NCBI GenBank assembly: GCA_001643675.2
Contig: LSRY02000028.1
Span: 1 to 64,000 of the forward strand
From: Monocercomonoides exilis
Taxonomy: Eukaryota > Preaxostyla > Oxymonadida > Polymastigidae
Length of the DNA: 64,000 nt
Direction: 5' to 3'
Below the pieces are notes generated by a model. It worked only from the letters and a program-made list of their open reading frames with translations, ran no database searches and was not told the origin of the DNA. The position numbers and the translations under genes are program-made. Shown here piece by piece: positions 10,610 through 22,379 of this stretch; positions within the stretch are counted from its first letter, which is position 1, and every line of letters begins with the position of its first letter.

Positions 10610-13600
10610 TTAATAGGGGACACCAAAAGAACAATTTTGAGATTCATTAAAAGAAGAAGAGTCAAGAAGAAGCTCAAATCTCCTTGAAAGAAGATCTTGA
10701 GAAGATTGAGAAAGAAGAGAAGAGTTAGATGATGTGATATCAGAGTGAAATGACTTTCTTGATCTTTGAACTTTTTCTTTCATTGTTGAAGATTCGAGGG
10801 CAACCAGAGAGCGTTGAGGAAGATATCCAACAGCTGAAGCAGAGACAAATGAGCCTTTGCGCTCAAAATACAAGTAGTCCTTCATGTGAGGGACTGACAG
10901 AGATGGCCATGAAATTTGCTGAGATGGTACATATTCTTCAAAGTACCTCTCATGCTCAAAGTTATTGACAGATGTTGAAGATGGTGAAGAGTTCGATGAT
11001 GATGTTGAGAAAATGTTTGATTGTGAAGTTGAAGAAGCTGATGTCGAAGTGTTCATATTGTTTTCGAAGAAGTTGATCAAATCATGAAGTGTGGTGATGT
11101 GTTCATTCGAAAGATTGTTGTCGATTGCATTCACTAACGCACCAAATTCACTATCACAGATATTTTTTCCATGATGCTCAGCGAAGAAGTTGAGTTGAGT
11201 ATTTTTCTTTTTAAGAAGTTTTGATTGTTTTGAAAGGATGAAGTGAAGAAGGAAGCGATTACGGTTGTGTGGACCTGAATCGCAGAAGAACTTAAAAGTG
11301 TGAGTGTCTGCGAAGAAGTGTCTTTTGATCACAGATTCCAGACACTCAATAAGAAATCTGTGATCATTTGAGAGGCAGTCGGAGAAGAAGTCGAATGTTC
11401 GTTTTATTTGTTGATTATTAATTTTTGAAGAGAGATGATTGTGAATTGAGAAACTTGTTGATAATTGAAGAATTCCTGTTGAAGTTGATTTTTCTGATAG
11501 GGAGTTTCCACTTCTCTTTGAAGTCGAAGACGAAGACTGCTTCTCCCTCTTTCAGATTATCAACAGTTGATTGATAATGTTTTCGTTGCATTTCTGCAAC
11601 AAGACGATGTTGTCGAAGAAGTTTGAGTGTATGAAATTCGGCAGAAGAAAGTCCATTTTTATTTTGTGAAGACTTCAGTTTGTTTTCGAGATAGTTGAGT
11701 TTCTCGCACATTCCACAAAGATCTGTACGTCTTTTCGCTTTGGAAAAGTTGGTAGTGAGTTTGTAGAAATGTGACAGAGAAACTTTGATGTTTGTTTCTT
11801 CTGTGAACTCACTCCATAATTTTGTCTTGGGCTTGAAGATTAATCTTTTCTCATTGGGAGAAAAGATGCCCATTCTCTTTTCTTTTTTTCTTTCAAAGCT
11901 TCCAATCCATAAGAAGATGGAATTGATGATGGTAGTTGTGGAATGGAAGTTGTTGGATGAAGTGGAGTGATGAATGAGGATGAGGATGATGATGATGATG
12001 ATGATGAAATGTTATTTAAAGTGTTTAAATTTGATGTTTCTGAAGAAGAAGAAGAACCACCAAATTGAATAGTAGATAGTGTTGGTTTTGTTTTTTCTTT
12101 TGTGTAAAATGAAAGGGAAGGAGTGAAACCTTGTGAGTGAAGATTATTCCATGAAGAACTCCATTTGTCACTATCGAATTCAGAAACACTTTCATCATTG
12201 CAAATACTCCAAAAACTATTGATTCCACTTTTTCTTTTCACAATTGCGATGTAATGTCCGTTTTGTTGATCCAGACGTTTCAATAGTATTTGTCCAGAAA
12301 AATGATATATGATGGTTTCTTGATTATCTTTTTGAAGATGTTGAATATCTTTAGAAGAAAACCCTTTGCAAAACGTGCGTTGATTGACTCTGTCTGTTTC
12401 CATTAGTAATGTTCTCGAAGGTGCTGAACTAGCAGAATCAGTTCATTCATGACAGAGGGCTAGCACCTCTGGAAATGCAGCCATTTCCTCCCATCTCGCA
12501 GCACAGCATTTTTCCTTGCATGCATCACAATAGACACTATTCTTTCCTTCCAAAACTTCAGTTGCAAAGAGAGAAGATAATCCATGTTGCGTTGATGAAG
12601 AATTGATAACAATATTGCTACAAAATTCATTGAAATGTAATGTGATTTGTTGGCATTTTTGGCATTTGAAATGAGTGATTAAAACAGGATTGAAGGTGTC
12701 CTTATTTATCAACTCATCTTTTGAAGAAGTTGGTGAAGATTGTCAAATGCCTCAGCCACATTTTGCTGCTGTCTGCTTCCATAGTTGCAGAAATTTTCCC
12801 ATTTGTCAATAAGAGATGGGACCCATGAACGCACTGCCGTTCCATCTTTAGCCAATTGATGACAAACACTTACAACACGCGAAGATGTGTTCTTCAAAAA
12901 TGTTTGTTTTTGAATAAAGATGGTTTTTGAATAGTTATTGAAGAGAAACATTGAAGAAGAGAAGCCAAATAGCATGTGTTGCCTAAGTTAGGCAATCCTT
13001 TTGCTATTTGTGATGATTTATTTGAAGAATTTAATGAATTTGAGAAAGATTGAGAATGAGAATGATTTTTATTGAATTTTCTTTTGCATTCTTTTTTGAA
13101 ATATTTTTGAAGAATTATTTTGAATAGATATTTCATTATTTGAAGATTGAATGCTTTGTTGTTGAAGTATTGAAGTGTCATTCTCTTTTGAAAATGAAGA
13201 AAAGAGATTTTGAAATGCTTGAGGTGGAATTAATGTGGGTGAAGTGGCATAATCTACTAATTGCTCACTTACAAACACATTATCATTTTGAAATGATGAA
13301 GTATTTATTTTTCTTTCAATTTTTTGTAATTGAAATTTGTGAAGAAGAAGTTTTTGATTTGAATATTTTGTGAATTGGTATTGGAGATGGAGAAGAATGA
13401 CGCTTGTGATATGAATTTTTATTTTGGTTTTTTGTTGACCCCCTTTCTCTCCTTATTGGAGTGTTGATTGGAGCATCAACAGCTTGAGAAGAAGAAGAAT
13501 TTGAAGAAGGAGAATTTTTTTATGAAATGGTTTTTGAATTTTTATTGAGTTGAGATGATGTCGAAGAAGAAGAAGATTGTTTTTTATTTGTAGAAGAATT

Positions 13601-14313
13601 TTCTGTAATAATTTCTTCATCCCAAGCTGCTTCGTCAATAAATCTGGCGTAATCTGGCTCAGCTCGCTGCTTTTTCTTTGCTGACTGAAGCGAAGTTGAG
13701 GCTTCAGTTGAATGAGCCAACATCCAGTTATTGCCCTTTTCCCATTCCTGTTCATTTAAGCCTATAATAAACAGAGAAAATTATTCAAAAAAAATTAAAA
13801 TAAATACAAACCACTTTTGCAAGACGGAAGGTGAGGTTTTTGTGGCGGAATGATAAAACCTTGATTCTTCTTCAGCGTTTGCTTCGCGTAAATAAATTTT
13901 CCCTCTGTGACATCATATCCATAGTCCTGTAAATCGGATAATGATGTGTTGCGGGAAAGCGCTTGTAGCATTGTTGTCTGAGTGTGCAACGGAGCGTTGT
14001 TGTACACCACAGACAGGTCTTCCAGCAACTTTATGTGATATTCTGTTTCAAAAAAAAAATAAATAATTAACAAATCAAAAAGAAAAAAATAACAGAGAGT
14101 AATAATATTATTTATAACACACAATACAAAAAAATAAAAAACCAAACCATTCAAAGACTTCAGTAAATCATCAATTACTGAAGATGATTGCCTGTAGGTG
14201 TAAAACAAATAGGCAAGCAACGAATCCACGTCATTTCCGCCGATTCTCTTTATTTCTTGCCATAGAACATTGCAACGAGAATTTAATGTCGATTCGCGTT
14301 TTGAAATGGACAT
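10610..14313 (-). pseudogene. Transposase with embedded USP deubiquitinase domain (gene A, lesioned)
   Basis: Exons 14313-14148, 14042-13812 and 13761 onward join cleanly (introns GTTTGG..CAG and GTTTGT..TAG). They encode a helical N-terminal region ending in a motif typical of transposon DNA-binding domains (YDVTEGKFIYAKQTLKK). A Ser-rich linker follows. Next is a USP (peptidase C19) Cys box, GLPNLGNTCYLASLLQC, near 13010-12960; a CQKCQQ/CDACKEKC zinc-ribbon-like part (12665-12500); and a His box, NGHYIAIVKR then WSICNDESVSEFD (12265-12170). Downstream (11873-10610) lies a transposase-like core: CGMCEKL, GEAVFVFDFKEKWK, FFCDSGPHNRN and NFFAEHHGKNICD, probable catalytic acidic positions. The chain is broken by in-frame TAA (13520-13522) and TGA (12443-12445) and by about six frameshifts, nearly all at A/T runs. 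A deubiquitinase within a transposase is not an arrangement I know. The order of parts is seen; the single-polypeptide reading is inference. Confidence 0.7.
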
Positions 14314-14966
14314 TTTTCTCTAATAAATATTTTCTTATGGAAAATCACAATTATTCTAAAATAATTTTTTTTTATTTAAAAAAATATGTATTGTTATTTT
14401 TTCATTATTTGACTATTTCCAAAATTGTTAAAAATTTTTTTAACGTGATTTGAATTATAGAAAAAAATTTTAAAAATTTCTTATCAGAAAAAAATTGGAA
14501 AAATTAAAGAATTCTTAAATTGAAGGTTTATTGAAAAATTCATCACATAAATGAACTTGTCTGATGAAAAATATCATTCTCATATATAAAGTTCTTAAAA
14601 ATATATATAATATTGTTCTTCAATGAAAAAAGAATCAGATCCATAATTCAAAATTCGAAGGAGTCAAAAAGATCAAAAAAAAAAGTGCTAAAGGGGGGAA
14701 AGTGCAAGGAGCAGAAAACAGTTTTTTTCCAATAAATAAAGTACATATGTCGTTATTTATCATTTCCGGCATAAATCAGACACATGATAATATTGTCATT
14801 TTGTGATCGTCATTGTTTTTAATTTTCAAACAGAAAAAATTGAATTTATTTTTTTCTCGATGAATGAAAGGATTTTGGATTTTTTACCAAAGCCAGAGAG
14901 TTTATAATTTTTTTTATTATAAATGTGAATTAAATATTTCAAATTGAAATTTTTAGTGAAAATCTG
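14314..14966. other. Shared 5' region of genes A and B with a TIR-like relic
   Basis: This 650-bp AT-rich spacer separates the two divergent start codons and probably holds both promoters. From about 14620 to 14725 it resembles the inner part of the right TIR (gtcaaaaagatcaaaa, then gtgctaaaggg, then agcagaaaacagttttttt), clearly diverged. It therefore looks like a degenerate internal TIR rather than ordinary spacer. Confidence 0.6.
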
Positions 14967-16859
14967 ATGAAACCCAATAAAAGGAAATTCATAATGTCAA
15001 GTGGGAGGTTGTCTGGTTCTCGATTTTCCCGTGCGCACACAAGCATGAGAAAGCAAAGCATAATGAACGATGTGGATATGCTATCGAACTTTTTCAGAAA
15101 TATGTCAGTTGATCATGCAAATAAAGTCCTCTTCGAATTTTTTATCAAATCGATCCCCGGAAACTCGCTAATGAATAATCTGATGAAAAATTATGGATGT
15201 TTGCTTTTTGTTTTTCCTTTATTTTCTTTGTTTTTTGTAATTAAATATTTTTTATTTTGATATTTATTATGTTTTTATTTTTTTATTATTTGTTTATAAA
15301 AAAGCACCATTACATAAGATCGTCCAAAAATTGAAGCTCCCGTTCAATGAATCGAACCCGTATATCCAAGAAAAAATGCTGCTGTGTCTGACTGAGTGGT
15401 TTTCTCAGCAAGAACTGATACAAGATTTCAATTACAAGATCAACTGTTTGGGTGAATGTTTGAAGGATTAAAAGGAAGAGAATTCAATTCAATCAATTTT
15501 TCGGAAGCAATCTTCTTCATCAAGTTACAGTGTAATATCTTCAGACGAAGATGAAGCGGTTGATCAAATGTCTGAAGAAGAAGAAAGCGACGATGAAGAA
15601 ACGGAGATCGATGAATGTTTAAAAATGAGCAAAGATAAAAAATGTTCAGATATTAAAGGAGGAGGAATGAAAATGGAAATAGAGGTTTGGTTTTTATTTT
15701 TTTCAAAAATTGCCTGATTCAATTTGACAGGCAAATCAATAATTATTTGTTTATTTTTTTGTTTGTTGCTTTGAAGCAACAGTCTTCAATGGAAGCATTA
15801 GGAAATCCTTATTCTGTTCTTTCAACAGTTCCACAAATGAGTAGCTTTTTTCAATTTCCTCATTCGTTTCTATTTCCAGCTCATCCTTTACCAAAAGAAT
15901 CACGTTCATATGTTCAGGTGTTGGTGAATTGTGGGAGGGAGTTGATAAATTTTGGATCATCATGTGCTTTAGCTTCTATTTGTCAATGTCTGGCATCGTT
16001 TGGAGTGCAATGTGATATCAAAAAAAGACGTGGAGGAGTGTATATTTTCCGAAGACTTTTCAGTGCAATCAGAGGGAGAACTGTGACAAGCAAAGTGTGG
16101 GGAACTCCAGCATTTATGAATTTTGTGCAAAAACATGGTGGGAGCAAATCTGATCCATTAGGGATCACAACAGCATATGAAGCAATTCTGAACGATGCAT
16201 TTTTGGAGGGGTGCAATATCAAGAAAGACTTCACAGTGAAGCAATCTTCATTCAAACTGTGTGCGAAGTGTTCTCATGTTCGTGTTCATAACCAAAATCC
16301 TTCGTTTTATTTCACCATCATGCATCCATCGATTGTGAAGGGGTTGAATTTGTCATTGTCTGTAACCGATCAGTTATCAACTGAGGAACCGTGTATTGAT
16401 GCTTATTGTGGGTGCAAGACTTCATTTTTGTATTGGACACAAATTGACAGGTTCCCAAAAATCCTTGCAATTTATCATAGCTCAAAGGAAAACTCCCCTG
16501 TTATGCAACCGCCCAAAACTATCACATTTCATGGAAGTGGATCCACTCCGAAATCGATGGTGGTGACGTCACATGCAACAAATCAACTGAAACATGAGTT
16601 TTCTTTCTTTCCGAGGATTGATTACAATTTCATTGGATATGTCCTTCATTCGATGAAACCTATGCCTATTGGTCATTTTATAGCAGTTGTTGTTGATGGA
16701 AGAGATGAATCGACTGGGGAGCTTAGTCTACTGGAGTGCAATGATGGAGTTATATCTCAGGTGAATTCCCATTTCAATGAAGCATATTGGAAAGCAATGG
16801 CAAATGAAGGATGGAATGGTGCAATTTGTTTTTATAGAATAAACCAAATGATTGAATGA
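14967..16859 (+). pseudogene. Transposon-borne USP-like protease (gene B) with one nonsense codon
   Basis: Three exons, 14967-15198, 15305-15684 and 15777-16859 (introns GTTTGC..AAG and GTTTGG..AAG), sum to 1695 nt in one frame, broken only by TAA at 15469-15471. The N-terminal region (NDVDMLSNFF onward) parallels the N-terminus of gene A. An acidic linker and then a divergent USP follow. Cys box NFGSSCALASICQCL (about 15950-15995); zinc-ribbon-like CAKC...CGC; His box IGHFIAVVVDGRD (about 16670-16710) with the following ECNDGVISQV as the Asp/Asn element. The catalytic Cys and His are present, so the 16.0-16.86 kb part could still fold if translated from a downstream start such as the ATG at 15789. 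No DDE core follows. It is divergent to gene A, inside the same TIR pair. Confidence 0.7.
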
Positions 16860-17254
16860 TTTTGTTCTTTGTCTATTTTTGCTTTAATTTTTACTTTTTT
16901 TTTCCTTGCGATTTTTACTTTCGAATTTTTCTTTTTTCAATTTTCTCACTTCCTCTCTTGATGTTTTCAGTTTGATTTTTAACAGTTTTCTCAAGAAATC
17001 ATTTATAATGAATGAAATATTTTTTATTTGAATAATGAATTTCTTCTGAAATGACAAATCCTTCAAAATTACAAAAAAACATATCATAATTAAAAATAAA
17101 AATAAAAAATGAAAAATATGAAAACATCAATAACATTAATATTGCTGTTAAAAAAACAAATAAAATTTATTTTCAGAAAATTTATATGATACCTGTCCTT
17201 ATACGATTTTTAAATCACAAATTTTAAAAATTCGACTATACTCAACATTTTCAA

Positions 17255-17702
17255 TTTTGAATGAAAAAAAGGATCCGACCCTATATTTTAATTTTTTCGA
17301 GGGCAAAAAGATCAAAAAATTACGCGCTAAAGGGCGAAAATTGCAGATTTCAAAAAGCAGTTTTTTAGTAATATATGAAGTTAAATCGATGAAATAAACC
17401 ATTTTGAACAAAAAAAAGTGGCATCGAGATTCTGATCCTTCTGTCATCTTCATTGTTTGAAGCGGAAAACAGAAGTTTTTTCCATGAATACAAGTTTTTA
17501 AAATTCAGAAAAAACATTTTTCTAACTCTTATCACATACATAACTATTAAACAAAAAATCAAAATTTTTCTGATATTTGTTTTTTTTTTAATAAATATTC
17601 AAAAATTCAAAAAGATATGGTTCTGATTAAAGCTGGAGTTTTGTTTCTTTCATTTTTTTAAAACCACTAACTTTTCCAACTTTTTACCAGTTTGCTAATA
17701 CT
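17255..17702. repeat. Right terminal inverted repeat of the USP transposon
   Basis: Inverted partner of 9301-9740, ending gctaatact at 17702. It shares the conserved inner block gagggcaaaaagatc and gcgctaaagggcg. Confidence 0.9.
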
Positions 17703-18443
17703 TTCTTTTTTTTAATGTTTGTAGTAATGCTATTATTTCTCAAATATATTTTTTATTTACCACTTTTTTTAAAAAATATGTCATAATATATTCAAAATCT
17801 TTATATTTTATGTTTATTTGTCAGTAATATCTGATTCTTAAACTGTTGGCCTGTATTTATCTTGCGTTGCGGCTTTTATGAGAAATGGTTTTTTATAAAA
17901 AAAATGGAGAATTTTATCAGATTCTGCTTTCAACCGAACATGTTTTCTGGCGCTGATTGAGTTCACTCTGCTGCTCGTGCGCCAACAAGAAGAATGAAAT
18001 ATCATGCATTCATTCATCTTCTTGGCGAGTTGCAATAATTATTGAAGCAGTGGCATTTTTTTATTTATGAAATGCTTTTACAGCGCATTGTTGCTAATTC
18101 AATGAGACGGGGAATTCAATTGTTTGTCGACTGGAGACAGCAGCGGAAGAGCAAGAAATGTAAAAGAATGCTCATGTTTTATGCAGGACAAGGGAGATTT
18201 GTTTTGCAGAAACAGAACTGCAGAGAAAGGAAACGAACGAGAACAAAAGATGGAGGTAAGATAAAGGAATGAGAAGCAAGAGAGGTAGAATGGAAAATTA
18301 GAAAGGTTATTTTGTTCAATCTATTTAATTCAATCTTCTTTTTTTTTTTAAATTTTGAACTTAATAATTATAATTTCAAGATCCTTGCATGATTTTTTAT
18401 TATTTTTTCTCTGATTCAGATACAGATAACATTAAAACATGGC
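17703..18443. other. Spacer, short coding-like patch
   Basis: Mostly AT-rich. A plus-strand open stretch at about 18070-18272 (RIVANSMRRGIQLFVDW and a basic tail) reads like protein but has no supported start or continuation. Confidence 0.3.
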
Positions 18444-19040
18444 TTATTTTGACGAAGCAGACGCGTCTGTTGAATATGCTAGTCTCAGAATTGCGAGCAG
18501 AAAACAGATGGTGCGGCGTTGGTGTGCGTCCATTTGGTTGGTGATGGGCTGAAACATGGCGTGCCGAGAGTTGACAGTCGAAGAACAAAATGCAGGAGTT
18601 GATTTGGCCGTTTGAGTGGAAGATGCAGGAGCATCGGTAGAACCTGGCGCGAATGCGGGAGTTTGATAAGCCACGAAAGACATAGCGGACAGCTGGAGCA
18701 GAAGAAGTGGTGTCGCCGACGCTGCCACTGCTGAAGCCGCGGGGGGAGTTCTATAAGGAATCGGAGCTTTCGTGCGTGACTGCGGTGCATAAGAAGAAAA
18801 TTGTCTGGGAAGATAACAAAGTGTTTGTGAAGCTGCTTGAGTGCAAGAAGTGTGAGCCTTGTGAAGTTGTGTTAAAGATACGGGAGACATGACGGGAGCT
18901 GAACTGAAAGATGGGAGACAAGAATGTGAAGAGGATGGAGGTGGAGATGAGCAAGAAGATGCTTGCGAGTTAGCAGATGGAAGAGAGAAAGTGGAAGAGA
19001 GAGAAGAAAAAGAAGGAGATGAAGACAATGAGAACTGCAA
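18444..19040 (-). CDS. Low-complexity Ser/Ala/Pro-rich ORF, uncertain
   Basis: A 198-codon minus-strand frame rich in Ser, Ala and Pro (for example PYRTPPAASAVAASATPLLL), ending in TAA at 18444. The plus strand is also partly open and protein-like at 18770-18890 (AVHKKKIVWEDNKVFVKLLE), so the coding strand is not settled. No domain is recognised, and no intron structure links it to neighbours. It may be a remnant or a real low-complexity gene. Confidence 0.3.
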   Translation of the reverse strand: MQFSLSSSPSFSSLSSTFSLPSANSQASSCSSPPPSSSHSCLPSFSSAPVMSPVSLTQLHKAHTSCTQAASQTLCYLPRQFSSYAPQSRTKAPIPYRTPPAASAVAASATPLLLLQLSAMSFVAYQTPAFAPGSTDAPASSTQTAKSTPAFCSSTVNSRHAMFQPITNQMDAHQRRTICFLLAILRLAYSTDASASSK

Positions 19041-19209
19041 AAAGATGGAGGATGAGAGAGAAGAACGAAATTTTGTTCAGCGGAGATAACATAGAAGGGA
19101 AATTGACGTCGCCAATTGAGAGAGAAAGAGAAAGAGGAAATAGAGTTGAGCACGAGGGTTCTTTATAGACAGAGAAAGATGGCATTTCCAAAAGCAAAGT
19201 CGATAGAAT

Positions 19210-21210
19210 GATGCATTTGGAGTTATTTGATCAAGGCAGAACATCTCTTGTTATTCCTTCCTGCGAAGAATGGCTGCTGTCAGGAAAATTAGTGGAACAC
19301 AAAGACTACTTGGGTTTTATTTCGCAATGAAGATAAGCAGAGGTGGGCAATACGAACTCAATGAGAAGGTGCTAAAGAGGAGATGGACTATTTTCTGTGG
19401 AGGACGAAGAGAACGAAGAGAGAAGGAAAAGCGAGCTGAGAGTGCTATATGGCAGCTCGTCAGAAGCATCGAAGTCTGCTTCGAAGAAAAGCAGACGTGC
19501 TTGTGATACGTCTTCAGTGATTTTATCATCATCATCATCATCTTCTTCTTCTTCTTCTTCAAAGCCTCACTCACACTCTCATTCCTTAAATTCGTCCCAT
19601 TCAAAATCCAGCTCGTCAACAACAACCTTATCTCCTTCCTCAACAGCTGTTCCAACTGCATCATTATCATCACCTTCTTCTTCAACTTCTTCTATTTCAT
19701 CTTCTTCATCAGCCTCTCAAAATACATCTGTTATCAAACAATTTTGTCATCCTCTCCAGCCACTTGCACAGACACACAAGAAGCACAGCTATCGCACACT
19801 CAAACCGATCTCAATTGCGCATCCACGCTCAACACTCTCGCAAAATGCAGCTGAAATCAAAAGGCAGAAGAGGAAGACAGCAGCAAGTCAGAAGCGGAAC
19901 TCGTCTCTATCACCTTTTTCTTTGATGTTATCTTCTTCCATTGCTTCTTCCTTTTCCTCTGCATCTTCATTGATTTCTTCTCCATCTTCAAATCTGCTCT
20001 CTTATTCTATTTCTTCCAAAAAGAAAACTGAGAATGGAAATGAAAAAGAAAAGAAAAGAAAAGCGAAAATGAAGCCAAAATTGCAACAACTCACAGCTCT
20101 CCTGAAACGACACATGAGGAAAACGAAGATGATGCAGAAAATCAGCCAAATGGTATTATCACTTCTCATCTAAATGCCTCTTCGAAACCAGATAGAAAAG
20201 TATTTCCATCTTCTTCAATATAAATTCGACTGACTATTTCGACGTCGTCTCCATATTCAGACTTAGTTATATATTCTTCTTCTTCTTCGTTTTCTTCATC
20301 ATCCTCTTCTTCTTCTGTTCTTCAAGAAATACAGTGCTCGCTCCATTTCACACTTCCTTCTCTTCTCCACCACTGGGTCTGCTGTGCTGAGACTTGCGGG
20401 CAGAGAAGCACGATGGAAGACAGTGTGTTGCTGCTGCCTGTTGATGGATGGGACATAGAGAAGCTTGTGTGCGACGGAGAAGAGGGGATTTTGGCTCGCA
20501 TACTGAAATATCCGCAGGAGCTGAGGTTTGCTGAGAAAGGAATGAAGGCACTGGAAGACAGAGAGGATGAGATCTGGGCAAGGAGGATGAGAGAAAAGGA
20601 GAAAAGGAAGAAGGAAAGAAAGAGAAAAGATGGAGAAGGAAAAGAGAGGAAGGATAGAGAAAGAAAAGAAGAAGAGGATGATAAATCCATAAATAAGCTC
20701 AATACAAACATAAAAGCAAATGATGTTGAAATTAACTCACAATCGTTGCCTTCATCTTCTCTTTCGTCGTCATCATCTTCTTCTTCATATTCTTCAACAG
20801 AAAGTATTAAAGAACAGAATGTGAATGCACACACAACAAATGCAGCTGATGATGCTTTTCTTCAACCTCCTCTGAATATTCCTCCTCCTCCTCCTCTTTC
20901 CGCTCAAGCTCAATTCAATGCCTCTGCTCTCTTCTCAACTACTTCTTCCATACTCCCCTATGCACCTCCTCCAACCTTTCCTTCCTTTCCTTTTTTTCCT
21001 TTTTTTCCCCCTCCTCCTCCTCCTTCTTCTTCTTCTTCTTATCCTTCCTCTTCCTCTTCTTCGTATTCCCTTTTTCCACTTTCTCTTCCCCATCATCTTA
21101 TTATATCTTCGCAACTCGATTCATCTTCATCTTCTCCTTTTCCTTCTTCCCCTTCTTCAATTCCCCCATATCCCCTTCTTATCTTTTCTTTCTCTCAGAG
21201 CAAGGAATGA
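19210..21210 (+). pseudogene. Ser-rich, Lys/Glu-rich protein gene, interrupted
   Basis: A plus-strand series of coding patches. About 19215-19320 reads TSLVIPSCEEWLLSGKLVEH. 19397-20090 is Ser-rich and basic. 20100-20225 is read one frame over (THEENEDDAENQPNG) and then, after an in-frame TAA near 20220, continues in the same frame through 20413 to 21210. That last part has VLLLPVDGWDIEKLVCDGEE, a highly charged helix (20560-20690), a Ser tract and a Pro-rich C-terminus, ending TGA at 21208-21210. The frame change near 20080 is explained by one base in an A run. No family is recognised. It is either a recently broken gene or one with unresolved introns; ATG 20413 could still open a 265-residue protein. 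Confidence 0.4.
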
Positions 21211-22379
21211 CAGATTTCGAGGAGTGTCATTTCATCTGTTTCTTCCTTAACACGAAAGCCTGAAAGCATCGATACGAAAGGCAGAGGAGAGAGATGATTC
21301 TTTATGCAGCGCAGAGTGAATTAACAGTTGAGGAGCCACCAAGATGCGCCTGGAAAGATGCCGCCACCTCCTCATTTGAACGAGGCGATATTGAGTGCTC
21401 TGACATATCAAGCAGATGAGATTGCAGTTGGTTGTATGGAAAAATATACAAATGGAATGCCTTTTGCCGGTGAGCTGGAAGTTGTCGGCATGCACACTCC
21501 AACAGAGCTTGTTGAGCGAGATGGTGGTGAAGATGGAACACATCACACTGAATGAACTTTATGAATGATTTAACACAGTGAGATTAGAATAACAACGCTG
21601 AAACCTCCGATGAAGAGATCCGTGGTGATGAGATGCTCAACAAAGTTGCTGATGCCATCGCCAAGCAGGAGCAGAGGCTGTCGGCACTGAGGGTGGAAAG
21701 GTTGTCGTGAGAGAGGAAGAGGGAGGAAGTGGTGAGAGCATGATGAGCAGGGCAGGTGAGGGGGAAGGGAATGGACAGATATGTTGGAGAGGAAAAGGGT
21801 GCCTCGGCAAGAACAAATGAGCGAAAAGATGAGGTGGACAGACTTGTTGGCTGCGGAAAAGAGGGTGGAGAACACAGCGATGGATCCGTCGAGGAGAGAG
21901 AAGAGGGAAGAGTGGGCAGATCCAGAGGAAGTTTTCAATTGAGCGGCAGATGTGCAACACAGTTGTGAAGATGGAATCGCAGGAGGCAAGCAGATAGCTG
22001 ACCTGGCGGGCAGAGGAGCCGGTGTCTTGGTCGACGAATATCTGGTGGACGCGGAAGAATGTGATGAAGGGGAGGAGGTCGACATCGAGGTTGGGGTCGG
22101 TGGGAGGAGTGGGAGGCGATGGAGGGGGGTGAAGGAAAGGATGCGAAGTGGAGGTTGAGAATGGAGAGGGGGAGGTCGGCGCCGGCTGTGTCCAGCACGA
22201 ATTCGCTGAGCTCATCGATGGCAAACACCACGCTCTCGAGGGAAAACTGTCAAATAGCGTCTGCCTCCCCCAAGAACACCCAGCTGCTCAATCCATGGGT
22301 CTGTGCCTGGTCTCGCTAGCCTCCTCATGCATCGCTGCGATCTTTATGCATCCCCCGTCTTAGCTCCCCCTTCTCCCCT
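21211..22379. other. GC-rich region with overlapping remnants
   Basis: Both strands are open over long stretches (minus 21637-22224, 21570-22085; plus 21328-21555). The minus strand contains a hydrophobic protein-like run near 22080-21900 (LDVDLLPFITFFRVHQIFVD). No start, intron set or domain makes a gene model credible. Confidence 0.3.

Larger units (their letters stand above)
9301..17702. mobile_element. Long-TIR DNA transposon carrying USP-transposase genes
   Basis: The 8.4-kb segment is bounded by terminal inverted repeats of about 440-448 bp that start AGTATTAGCAAACTGG on both sides (9301-9740 and 17255-17702). The arms are identical by eye except for lengths of A/T runs. Inside are two genes transcribed away from each other: gene A (14313 to 10610, minus) and gene B (14967 to 16859, plus). 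Gene A carries transposase-like segments around a ubiquitin-specific protease domain. No convincing target-site duplication is seen: the left flank ends in ataaaa and the right begins ttcttt. A diverged TIR-like copy at about 14630-14725 suggests two units fused head to head. The superfamily is uncertain; long TIRs recall MULE or Polinton elements, but no polymerase or integrase of the latter is present. Confidence 0.8.

Noticed and set aside
15340-15365. tRNA T-loop-like gaatcgaaccc
   Set aside because: It lies in a coding exon of gene B, and no matching acceptor, D or anticodon arms are present.
13520-15471. Reassigned TAA codon (as in some oxymonads)
   Set aside because: TAA interrupts both transposon genes, but intact host genes end in TAA (TRM61, the NPF gene, the SPICE1-like gene), and gene A also has an in-frame TGA, so nonsense mutations are simpler.
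9301-17702. Maverick/Polinton element
   Set aside because: Long TIRs starting AG fit, but there is no protein-primed polymerase, retroviral-type integrase, ATPase or capsid gene, and no 6-bp target duplication.
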